This document shows positions 49,701 through 59,551 of a stretch of DNA of 64,000 bases, one piece after another. Location: positions 160,264-224,263 of the forward strand of contig JAVXUO010003108.1 in the NCBI GenBank assembly GCA_033065855.1. The letters are read 5' to 3'. The translations under genes and the position numbers were made by a program. Source of the stretch: Escallonia rubra. Taxonomy: Eukaryota > Streptophyta > Magnoliopsida > Escalloniales > Escalloniaceae. The notes under the pieces were generated by a model. It worked only from the letters and a program-made list of their open reading frames with translations, was not told where the DNA came from and searched no databases. Positions within the stretch are counted from its first letter, which is position 1. Each line of letters begins with the position of its first letter.

Positions 49701-52700
49701 CCAAACCAACACCACTGTGCTCACAACTCTCATCAACAACACCATAAGACCCACATATTTGTAATCAGCCACCAGACCCACCACCGCACGTCGCTACCAC
49801 AACCAATCACCACAAAAACAGTTCACGGCCACCGAACCCACCACTGCACGCCGCAACAACAACAACAAATCACCACAAAAAAAGCCCATATTTCAAACCA
49901 CGGCCACCAAAGCCCAGATCAGCGGGGTCAAGGGGGAAGGGAGGCGGGTGCCATTCGTTGATTCTGGCAGCATGGTGTCGGGGGTTGTTGGGTTGGGTGG
50001 GGGGGGCTGGTTCAGTGAGGGTTTTATAGTTTTTTTTCCTCCATTTCATAGATAGGCATTTTAGTGAATATTAGGAGTATTTTTGGAGTTTCATGTCAAA
50101 ATTTAGCCGGGTGTAATTTATTGGATGAGGGGGTCAATTCTCAAAATTAATACTCGAGGGGGTCGACCTGCAAACTCGAACGCGAGGGGGTCATTTGTCA
50201 TTTGCCCTAAAGGTTATCAGTTAGTATGGTTATGACTCTAATAATAATAGGTTATAAGAGAATGTATCTAGTAATCAAATAAGAAAAGATGGATTTCGCC
50301 TCATTGGAAAGAATCAAAAGGCCACGCGTTCGCATAACCAAAGTAACTTGTCCTTTATATATTTATATTCATTGTTTGCATCTTACCTTACCACAATCTG
50401 CTCCTTATCTGATTGTGCAGGTATTCCTACAAGCTGGGGCATAAACTGTCCAATGGTACATGTATATGGAGTCAAGTATACAATTTTAAGTCGTCTCCTT
50501 ATCCTGGCCAGAACTCTCTACAGCGCGTAGTCATTTTTGGTGATATGGGAAAGGTTTGAACCCACTTTTAGACTTCATTATTCATGTCAAGCAAAGGAGT
50601 AAAAGAATTGGTGTAACTCATGATGGCCATGGTTTGATTACTACCTGATACAAAACTATTTTTCATGATCTTTTAAATGTTGTTTCACCATAGTTTCAGG
50701 ATATTATTTGGTTTCATTGCCTGTTGTCGAGGGAAACACTTGAGTGTGCTATGAGAAATCCATTCTTTAGTTTTACAGTTGTCCGCACTTGAAAAATAGG
50801 CATATGACTTCCGTTGTGATTAAAACTTATCTTCAAACACCCGAATGTATAGACAAATTACCTAAGTGACCAAAAAAATGTCAAAAGCATCCTGAGATGT
50901 CGTCACAATCTTTCTGATTGGTTAGGACAGCCCCGAAGGTTCCTTAGCTATCTACATTGTGCAGTTTTTTAAGAGTGATCCTTGAGTGCCTAAATCGCGT
51001 CGATCTGAGTTCATATTACGTTATAGCTATTTTAGTGTAACAGGGCTTAATTAGCCAAACTTGCACTAAATAGCTCCAATTGCTTCCACTTGCCTCCAGA
51101 TGTTTATTAGTCCTGAAGTGTATTTACTTTTATTCACTGCAGGATGAGGCTGATGGCTCCAATGAATACAATAATTTCCAGCATGGGTCCCTTAACACTA
51201 CCAGAGAGATTGTAAGAGACTTGAAGAACATTGACATAGTTTTCCACATCGGAGACATATGTTACGCGAATGGTTATCTGTCACAGTGGGATCAATTTAC
51301 TTCTCAGATTGAGCCAATTGCCACAACTGTACCTTATATGATCGCGAGGTTTGTTGCGTACATTTGCAAAACTTGTTATAGCATGTAATCATTTGATGAT
51401 CTTGTGTGTAATTGATGATTCTTCCTTGCAGTGGCAACCATGAGCGTGACTGGCCTGGAACAGGATCCTTCTATGGGAACTTGGATTCAGGTGGAGAATG
51501 TGGTGTTTTAGCCCAGAGTATGTTTTATGTACCCGCTGAGAACCGAGCTAAGTTCTGGTATGGCTGCTTGTACAAATGATACAGTGCCCCTCTTATTCTC
51601 ATAGTTCTTCATCTTCTTCAACGTCATTCTCATTGGTTTCTTCTTCCATAATTGCTTACTCTTGCTTTCTTACCAGAGTTTTAGCCAATAGTGTACTTTT
51701 GCATTATTCTACTTAGTTCAGCAGAAAATTTAGCATATCTACTTGGTTCCAGACTCTTAAGATTGCTTTTGATTATTCTGTTTGCCTTTCTATAGGTATT
51801 CTACTGACTACGGAATGTTCCGGTTCTGCATAGCTGACACAGAACATGATTGGAGGGAGGGATCGGAGCAGTATAGGTTTATCGAGCACTGCCTGGCATC
51901 TGTGGATAGACAGAAACAACCATGGCTGATCTTCCTTGCACATCGCGTTTTAGGTTATTCTTCTGGTTCAGAGTATGTAGATGAAGGATCATTTGCAGAA
52001 CCAATGGGGAGGGAAAGCCTTCAAAAGCTTTGGCAGAAGTATAAGGTTGACATAGCCATGTATGGTCACGTGCACAATTATGAAAGGACGTGCCCAATTT
52101 ATCAGGTAATCTCAAAGCTTGCTGAAGTAACGAATCTCATATTTTTGTTAAGCTACTGTACTTCATCATTTGGAATGCACTCAGTTGTTGGTTTTTTTCA
52201 CTTTTGTGCCATTATCAGTGGATTGAAACTGAGGCTCTTCAGGTCATAGGTGCTAAAATGATCACACATATTATACCTTTGAAACTTCTAGTGAAGCGAA
52301 GCCACCTTAAATAATGGGTGTGTTTCCCCATTCGCCTCTTGTTTCCTAGATATGAATACAAAGGAAAAGAGAAAGCATCTATCCTGTGTCATTCATACTT
52401 TTGAAAATGAGTTAGCAGACGTAGTACGTACTTGTTTTCTATTTTCTCTTTCTTATATCTAAATGCACATTTTGCTTATGTGAATTACATTTTATCTAGC
52501 TAAAATACCAAGACTAACTAAGGTACCATGTTCTTGTAATTGACATTTGGTGCGGTCCATTTCTTGCTACAGAATGTTTGCACGGACAATGAGAAGCACT
52601 ATTACAAGGGCGCCTTAAATGGGACAATACATGTGGTCGCGGGAGGTGGCGGAGCAAGCCTTTCATATTTTGCTCCCATCCAAACCCTTTGGAGCATTTA

Positions 52701-52878
52701 CCGTGATTATGATTATGGATTTGTAAAACTTACAGCATTTGACCATTCGAACCTGTTGTTCGAGTACAAAAAGAGCAGAGATGGTGAAGTCTATGATTCC
52801 TTCAGAATATCGCGGGACTACAGAGACATCTTGGCTTGCACTGTTGATAGTTGCCCAAGCATGACCCTGGCATCTTGA
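40781..52878 (+). CDS. PAP27: Purple acid phosphatase 27-type metallophosphoesterase
   Basis: Secreted dinuclear-metal phosphoesterase of the large plant PAP group annotated as PAP27 or nucleotide pyrophosphatase-like. Coding exons: 40781-40951, 41202-41293, 41725-41791, 41890-42012, 42735-42827, 43097-43226, 44074-44155, 50421-50553, 51143-51348, 51432-51557, 51796-52105 and 52573-52878. They give 612 aa (Arabidopsis PAP27 has 611). The N-terminus is a signal peptide (KVAGFTLLAVFLALVSLEG). An Ig/fibronectin-like N-domain follows (MTVTWTSGYG, RTVGWRDPGFIHTSFLKELW). Metal-binding motifs are all visible: GDMG 293-296, GDICY 334-338, GNHE 367-370, His457 in LAHRV and GHVH 498-501. The C-terminus is DYRDILACTVDSCPSMTLAS. 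Intron 7 is 6.3 kb and full of repeats. Homologues are often labelled probable inactive; here the ligands appear intact. Confidence 0.95.
41395..41461 (+). mobile_element. Au-SINE-like fragment
   Basis: The piece GAGTGAGCCTTGGCGCAATGG followed by TGAGGTTGCTCCATTG resembles the tRNA-derived head of plant Au SINEs, including the A-box. The B-box region is not clear and the body is missing, so this is a partial or decayed copy in PAP27 intron 2. Confidence 0.5.
41500..41527. repeat. AT microsatellite
   Basis: A run of about a dozen TA units in PAP27 intron 2, just downstream of the SINE-like fragment. Confidence 0.8.
44397..45019. repeat. Direct duplication inside PAP27 intron 7, copy 1
   Basis: This ~0.6 kb block from ATGGTATCTCAAGAA onward matches 48171-48710 in order. 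Shared landmarks include CTAATTAGGTTAAGAAA, GATACTAATAAGTGGT and ATAAATTACTATATGATTTT. Divergence is moderate with several indels. The copies are separated by a Helitron-like stretch. Confidence 0.7.
45020..48169. mobile_element. Helitron-like insertions (at least two, probably nested)
   Basis: On the minus strand a Helitron 3' end is read at 45020: a hairpin with arms CACGTGCA / TGCACGTG (45031-45047), a short spacer, CTAG, then T. A matching 5' end, TCTATACTACTTCTAAA on the minus strand, is found near 48024. On the plus strand 5'-like ends occur near 45562 (TCTATATAAAGAAAAAGCTC) and 46937 (TCTGTACTACTTATAAAGA), and a 3' hairpin CCCGAG / CTCGGG (48146-48162) is followed by CTAA at 48166-48169. 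Pairing of ends is uncertain. No Rep/helicase coding is visible and the interior is AT-rich. Confidence 0.45.
48171..48710. repeat. Direct duplication inside PAP27 intron 7, copy 2
   Basis: Partner of 44397-45019. It begins immediately after the plus-strand Helitron-like 3' end and continues past the point where copy 1 is cut by the minus-strand Helitron end. Confidence 0.7.
49140..50207. mobile_element. Non-autonomous MULE in PAP27 intron 7
   Basis: 1068 bp. The left end GGGAAATGACAAATGA matches the reverse complement of the right end, GGGCAAATGACAAATGA, and the inverted repeat continues inward for about 100 bp (GTATTAATTTTGATAATTGA / GTATTAATTTTGAGAATTGA). Flanks give an imperfect 10-bp target duplication TAAGGGTTAA / TAAAGGTTAT. 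The core starts with a long CCACCA- and CAACCA-rich stretch (about 49365-49900) and ends G-rich (about 49920-50020). The resulting Thr/Pro/His-rich open frames are compositional. The AATGACCCCCTC motif inside the TIR is shared with the MULE at 4828-6040. Confidence 0.8.
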
Positions 52879-54388
52879 TTTGGATGGTCCTGTGATAATA
52901 CGATCCGTGCAATGATGTGCCAATGCCATCCCATTAGACCAAGAATAAAGGGAAGAAAAATTATGGAAGATCAGGTTTCCCCATCATTTTTTGTTGCACA
53001 AAAGTGAAGTCTAGAAGAGATGTATCAGACCTGAGAAATTTTGTATGTGGTCACTGGATGATTCTTCCCATGTATGATAAGACAAATAAATTTACATGGC
53101 TGTAGGGTTCAAAGATCATCGTTAGTATAGCAAATTGAACATTACTGTTGAGTACTTAAAACCATGAATTCTTCATATTAGGCATGTTCAAGATATTGGT
53201 TGTCCATCTTGATGCCGTGGACCTAGATCCTCTGCAGTTAGGGGGAACTAAAGAAGTGCATTGGTAGCTAAGGGATCTCATTTGTCGCTTAGAAATGTGC
53301 CAAAAATGTGATTACTGCAACTTCTTTTCGACAAAAGAGCTTATGGTGTTAATCAAAGTAAATTAGTTTATATAGTAATCGGAGCACAAAATAGATTTCC
53401 ATCAAAAGCTCAAATTCCATCAAAAGCCATTTTGAGAAGTTCTTTGCATTTAAATTTATTTAAGCCATTTTGAGCAAATTTTTGTACTTAATTACTTAAA
53501 GTGGCGATGAGAATCAAACCCACAACTCTCTTGTTTCTTTATTTGTTTAGATGATAAATCACATTGAAGTGACAAGGTGAAATATAATTACCAATTCTAA
53601 TTTGATAAATCACATTAAAATTTTAACAATAGAAAAAAGTATAAGTGACAAAGTGAACTATAATTACCAATTCTAATAACAATCTAGCATTTGCAAAAAA
53701 TAAGTGAATAATTACACTATATCACCGATTTGAATCGAGCCCTCTGTGTTAAAACATCAAACACTTACAAGTACACAAAACCACCAAATACTCCAAGTCA
53801 AGTCACCATCCCTCATTGTTAATGTCATTCCAGTTTCTCCATTACACGTTTATCAGGTCAGATAATAATAAGAGAAATAGTAGGCGTTGCTTGTCCTTAG
53901 CTTCCCCAATCCGTAGCCCATGGTCCGAAATGGTCCGAAATGTCGTGACTCGTGGCACAAAATACTCTCTCAAGCTAAATACCCGGTCATAGCTCAAATG
54001 TGATTCTTTCCAGTTTCCATTCATGGGTTTTGCAGTTGAGGGATCATCTCCGACTGGGTATTCTTCTGATTATCATTCTCTCTAACTATACCATTGCTAT
54101 GGTTGATTTGGTTCTTCTTCATTTGGGCTTCGACTTTCTTGCATAATCTTTAGAAGATGTCCTGCCAATGTTCGCTTTATAGCATCTACTCCCCATCTGT
54201 TCTTATTTATGCGTTTTTGTTGTTGACATCATTGACAGCTTCAAGATAGATTCTACCTTTGAGGGTTTATGTTCATAACATGTTCATGGCAATTACATTC
54301 TTGGATTTTCAATTATGGGTTTTTAACATGACATTGTAGCCAACAGGATTTGTGCCTCTCAGTGGTGTTGTTTAAGGGAAACGGGAGA
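52879..54388. other. Spacer between PAP27 and POLAR-like gene
   Basis: PAP27 3' untranslated region, then AT-rich sequence with an imperfect direct repeat (about 53552-53604 and 53603-53676, sharing GATAAATCACATT and ATAATTACCAATTCTAAT). The POLAR-like promoter and leader follow; an intron in the leader is possible. No gene is seen. Confidence 0.45.
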
Positions 54389-57300
54389 ATGGATTTATGG
54401 GTTGTTGCAGCAGCTGCTGGTGCTGGGTATATAGCAAAGTACTGGCAAAATTCTCCAGGTGAAAATGATGGCTTGTCTGTGTCATCATCTTCCGGGAATT
54501 TGTTGCAGCAGTTGAGGGATAGAGCTTGTCCAATTAGGAGATTGGCACGGAAAACGATGGACAGGAATGTTCCATCTGAGGAGAAAGATGCTTCAGATGG
54601 GAGACTTGGGGAAACAGACCGATATGGGGGTCATTCAGCTGTGGGAGTGGCTTCTACCAGTAACAGTGATGGCAATGTTGTGGAAAATGTTGGGAAGTAT
54701 GTGTATGGTAATTTACTTTCATTGTCAAGTTTGCCACCAGGGTTCAGTGGGTGGGACAATTTTCAAGAGATTTTCGAGGAAGTCTATGGGAATAGTGAGA
54801 AATTATATAGCTCGGGTAGGCTGTTACATGACATTGGCACAGAGGAAGATAGTACATCAACTACGTTCAGCAGGAGCCAGTCTCTTGGAAGTAGAGGATC
54901 TCTTATGCGTTCGAGGAAATCTGTGGAAATGACGAGGCCATTTCCGATGACTGATAAGAGCCGATTCATAAGCAGAGGCATTGGCGATTCAACTGTTGTA
55001 GGGTTTGATGAGAAAGATGAGCTAAACAAGAATAGTAGCGTATGCTTGGAAGAAAATCGTACACTGTTGGGAGCTCCATCTGTTCAACCAGTTGAATCAG
55101 AGGGGCTACCACAGAAACCAAAACAAAGTCATTGCAAGTGTAGCTTGAGTAGATTTGGCAGCAGGGTATCTGGCGGACCATTCCATGCACAAGGTTCTTC
55201 AACAAGTAAGTCACTGCGATTGATCAAATAAATTTGGTGCTTTATACTTCTGATGTAATTGATTTGAAATGTTGGCCTTGCTCTTTTCAGTATCAAGAAT
55301 TCATTTGTATTGCCGTGAATATGGTTTGTCCTGATTGTTGAAGAGTACACGAAACGTACTTGGTCTACGTCTTTTTTTTTTGGCTCTAGCAGTTTTAACT
55401 CGTTAAGGCCTCAAGCTCCTTAGCGCATAAATTAGCCGTTTAGTTCGAGAACCACTTTTTCCAAGAGAATATTGGAAAGATTAGATGGTTGCAGGATCGA
55501 CTTTTTGCTTATAAAGGTGAGACCCATTTGATCCAATTGCAAGAAATATCTGTGTTTTTCAAAACTCGAAGCAATAAGTATGGATAAAGGAAAGGATGTA
55601 TTGTGCATTTGCATCGAGTGGCTATGTAAAGTTAACATCTATTTAGTGTAGTGTGAGGAATAACAATAGAGTGTCGCATGCGATCACGCACGGACGGAGG
55701 TCGATAAGATTAAAGTTTTCCAGCCATTAAAGGAATCAAGAGCACGTTTTGTCTCATAATGTTACAGGGGCCTATCCTTCCCCTTTTGGCTCATGTGGAA
55801 ATGAGTAGATCTGCCTCCATTCGTTTGGAAAGCAGGAGAGGCAAGGTTGAGTAGGATGGTTGGGACTTGAAACGGGGTGGCAGATAGCACCATTATGCCT
55901 TTGGTAATGAGGGGAACAGACATCCTTGGGAAGAAATGGAGCACATCTATAAACTGAAGAATGACTTGTGGGGCTCACTACTTTTTTGTTTTTTGGATTT
56001 TCCATAGAATATCAATTTTGGCAGTCAGTAAATTTGAATGTAACTTGATCTAGAAAAAAATTACTTGTACATCGGTTGTGACTTGGGTATGCAGTAAGCA
56101 GCCGTCATTGATCCTCGAGAGCATTTTGGTAAGGAGCCGGAACAATTGCAATTGTTCCAGAAACTTTGTCAGTAACAAATTATCACCTGTTGTTGTTTCT
56201 CAGTCCCTTACGGGGTTATGGTGAAGATGTTTGGACGATTGACTGGTGAGCAGTTTGATGATTTGTTTGATGAGTTTGGAGGAGAGGATGACAATTTTTT
56301 CTGAATCTCAAAGACGAACCTTTGTCTCCAATGGCTCAAATTAAAAGAATCCAACTGTTTTAGGTGAATTTCCGCATCATAACTTCATAACTAGCATGTC
56401 ACCGAGCACTATCATGTGGATAATCTCGTCTGACTTAGTTCGGACGCCGGGGGGGGGGGGGGGTTAGAGGGGGTGGTGTTGTTGTCAGCAATTCTGTTGT
56501 CTGAATATATAGCGATAGTCAAAGAAAGATGTTTATAGCAAGCTGAATATATAGCAGCAGCTCTTGACCACCCATCGATTGGAGGGTTCTTAACATGGCT
56601 TTTGAAACACATCCACTAAGAGCTTGTCGGCTTGGGTGCCCATAGTTTTTTGGCAGATTTTCAGTGTAAAAGAACATTTCTAACATACACAATCAATCAA
56701 TATTTTGCCTGCGCATGTCTATAACAAAAATGCCTCATTGTTTGATGAATTTTAGTGGCTTACGTTATTTACGCATTATGATATGAGTTGTTTATATGAT
56801 TTTGTCTCTCCCTTCAGTTTCTTTCAGATGACATTAAGTGACAATATCTCCTTGTGCGCTGTGTCATCAGAGTCGTCGGATGGCATGCTGCTTTTCTTCC
56901 TCGGGATCGCTATGGGCATATCTGCAACGGTTGTAGCAAGAAAAAGAGAAGTGGAGAAGCTGCAAGAGCTGTTGAGACGGACCGAAAATTTGGTCGAAGA
57001 TTTACAGGAGGAGCTTGAGATGAAAGATATGGTAACTGTAAAGGAGTTTGCTAATGAGAATTATCAATCCCAGGGAACAAACCATCATGCCTCCTACAAT
57101 AAGGAAGTCGATACGTCGTCCTCTTTACAAAAACTTGATGAACCCATCAACAATGATGTCAGACAGCCAATTGATCAGAAAGAAGAGAACCCCGAGTTAA
57201 TGAGCAAAATTGAGGCAGAGCTTGAAGCTGAACTGGAGAGGTTGGAACTAAACTTGCAGGCATCTAGTTTGGAGACAATTTCTGATTATGTTGAGGTATG

Positions 57301-58327
57301 CACACATTCAAAGTTTGAACTGCATATGTAATGTTATATGGAAACTGCATCCAATAGTATTTTCTTTTGTAACTTCATATATGTTCTTTTATTATTTCTT
57401 GTCACTGCTTTTCAAAACAAAAAGACAGTCGTGGTCTAAGTTGCAAATGTGTTTGAAACTGGTGCCCAATTTGCGTAAAGCAAGTAATGCTATTACAGTG
57501 TGAAAACTTAAGCGCATGGCTTTACTTCTAAATCAAACGAAACTAATGTAACTACAAATTTCAAATATTTTGTCTAAGTTGTTTGTATGGCTCATGTGTA
57601 CTTGTCATATTGTTTCACCAGTTACCATGAAATCAATTATTGGTCCATGCAAAGGTAAGTCTCTCCTGATCTAGGTGATCTATCCGCAAATTGCATTGGC
57701 AAGACTGTAATTGTTTCATCCACAAATTGCACTGGCAAGACTGTAATTGTTTCAAATGTTTTATTGTAGCTTGATCCAGATTTTCATGTAGATGTGGTTC
57801 AAGGAGACTTGAAGCTAGATGTGGGCAGAAGGCAACCTGGTGGCCCATTTGATTCAGAACAAGATACGAGTGGGACTGCAAACAATCACACTGATATGGC
57901 TAATTATGCAGTTTCTCCTTGGCAGCTGAGCTTCCGTCTACACGAGGTGATTGAATCGAGGCTTCAAGCACGCATCGAAGAGCTTGAGACAGCTCTTCAG
58001 AACAGCCAAAACACGGTGCCTTTTCTGGAATCCCAGAATGTAAGCTCTCGCTGGGGCTTTGTACGTAGTGAAGTGGGATCTTCATCTACTCCGGAAAGTC
58101 CCAACTTTGTAGGTGAAGACAATGAGAGAAGCCGGCCCTTGGCAGCTAATATGTCCAGGGAAAGTCTAGATGTATATAATGTTGCATGCAGAGAAATGAG
58201 CAGGATGACAGAGACCAATCAAGATGCAGATGCATTGTCTAATGGTAACCATGTTGAGGGCCAAGATTGTGAGGAAAATGATTCCTTCGCAGAACAGGGA
58301 TGGTCGACGGAGCTTGGTTCACTATAA
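54389..58327 (+). CDS. POLAR-like coiled-coil membrane protein
   Basis: Plant-specific protein related to POLAR, a scaffold of polarised asymmetric divisions; POLAR-like paralogues are mostly unstudied. Canonical exons: 54389-55205, 56871-57295 and 57770-58327, in phase, 599 aa. The N-terminus is MDLWVVAAAAGAGYIAKYWQ, a hydrophobic anchor typical of the family. A long Ser-rich, probably disordered part follows. Residues ~277-296 form a hydrophobic segment (DGMLLFFLGIAMGISATVV), directly followed by the conserved coiled coil (KREVEKLQELLRRTENLVED). Further acidic coiled-coil (IEAELEAELERLELNLQ), LDPDFHVDVVQGDL and LSFRLHEVIESRLQARIEEL complete the family pattern. An alternative exon with its own stop lies in intron 1. 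The symbol is left blank because the exact orthologue is unclear. Confidence 0.8.
56204..56304 (+). other. Candidate alternative last exon of POLAR-like gene
   Basis: Preceded by a good acceptor (TTGTTTCTCAG) and in phase with the 55205 donor, this segment encodes IPYGVMVKMFGRLTGEQFDD, then LFDEFGGEDDNFF and a stop at 56302-56304. Use of it would end the protein at about 305 residues, before the membrane segment and coiled coil. It looks like real coding sequence by composition, but no transcript evidence is available. Confidence 0.45.
57684..57753. repeat. Two-unit ~38-bp tandem repeat in POLAR-like intron
   Basis: The unit containing GCAAATTGCATTGGCAAGACTG is followed immediately by a near-identical unit with ACAAATTGCACTGGCAAGACTG, each ending TAATTGTTTCA. 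It lies about 20 bp before the last-exon acceptor. Confidence 0.75.
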
Positions 58328-59551
58328 GATCAGAACATGGGAGAGCAGATGAAGATAAAGGATGAAGCTTTGGGAAAGGTTTTGACAAAGAAGGGCAGGT
58401 TCTGTGTAGTTTTTTATCATGCATTATACTATAGTTGATGACCAGCAAATGCTGGAAGAAAGGGAATTTAGAAGAAAAGAAAGAGAGGGAAAACTCTATA
58501 TCAAATACAAGTCATGATTGGCTGATGACTTGGCAGTTCCTCCTGTACAGATTCATACCTGTATACTGTATATTTAAAGTCTATTTCATGCAAGCATTTG
58601 CAGCAGCTTGATTGTAACCAACAAAAAAAAAAAAATTTGCAGCAGCTTGATGGGCATTGAGTCATGAATTTTCGCTAAGACCCAAGGGTACCCATAAAGA
58701 TACCCAATCAGCAAATTTGCTTGAGCATTATCACACTAATCAGTGTGAGAATTGAGAAAAAAAAAGGGGCTTCCGTTTGGAATCCGTGTCCCAAAAATTT
58801 CTATGATGCATTCTTAATGAACGATCAGAAGTGACTATCAAAAAATTACTAGTAAATGACCAATGAAGTCATATCGGTGAGTCCCCGGGTAAAACCGCCA
58901 ACAATATTGCAGATATTTTGCTATATTTGGCGGTAATTTTTTCTCTTTTGATAAACTAAATTTCAATCATTTGATGGTAATAGTTGCTAGGAATATATGG
59001 TGCATTTCAAACCACTGGAATGCATCCAATAAGTGATTTGTTTATCTAGAAACATCATGATTTGTTTATCTAGAAGTTATGCAATAGGATTTAGCCCCAT
59101 TAGCTCATAAGGAAACGTAATTTAGTTCTCCCCTTTTTGCCATTTTTCCTACCAAACAGACCACTTAGATGCTGCTGCTTTCCTATACCTCAAACCCTTG
59201 ACAATATTCAGCCTGACTGAGTCTTTCTTTCAAAATTGGCTCTGTGATCAAAACCATAAACAGGTAGAATATATGGAAAAGAAGCTAAAGCTATAGAATT
59301 TCCCAAACTTGAGAGATAACTGGCAAGCATCAGACCATGTTTGAATCGATTCAAACGCCAGGTAGTGGAATAGCAGAGAAACAACCCCAAGTGCATATTT
59401 TAAGTCGAGCATTGGCAAGAAAGTATGGATGTCAATGCTGCAGGAACTACGAATTCATCCAGGTAAGCTCAGAAGTTTTAGTTCGTTAACTAAAAATCAC
59501 GTATACTGATAATCAATGGCAATGTGCCTCAGAACTAGTTCCTCACAGAAC
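58328..59551. other. Spacer between convergent POLAR-like and MRS2-5 genes
   Basis: Holds the two 3' untranslated regions and a small poly(A) insertion (58596-58651). No gene is seen. Confidence 0.5.
58596..58651 (+). mobile_element. 22-nt poly(A) retroposition footprint with 17-bp TSD
   Basis: The 17-bp sequence ATTTGCAGCAGCTTGAT occurs at 58596-58612 and again, identically, at 58635-58651. Between them lie only TGTAACCAAC and a run of A (58613-58634). This is the structure expected of an extremely 5'-truncated L1-mediated insertion, though slippage at a poly(A) tract cannot be excluded. Confidence 0.5.

Noticed and set aside
49365-49961. 198-codon open frame rich in Thr, Pro, His and Asn
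   Set aside because: It lies inside the MULE core. Its composition follows the CCACCA/CAACCA repeats, all frames on that strand are similarly open, and no protein family is recognisable.
56783-56870. Start of a separate gene at the Met before MTLSDNISLCAV
   Set aside because: The acceptor ending at 56870 joins exon 1 in phase and gives the family-typical SSDGMLLFFLG junction, so this stretch is better read as intron.
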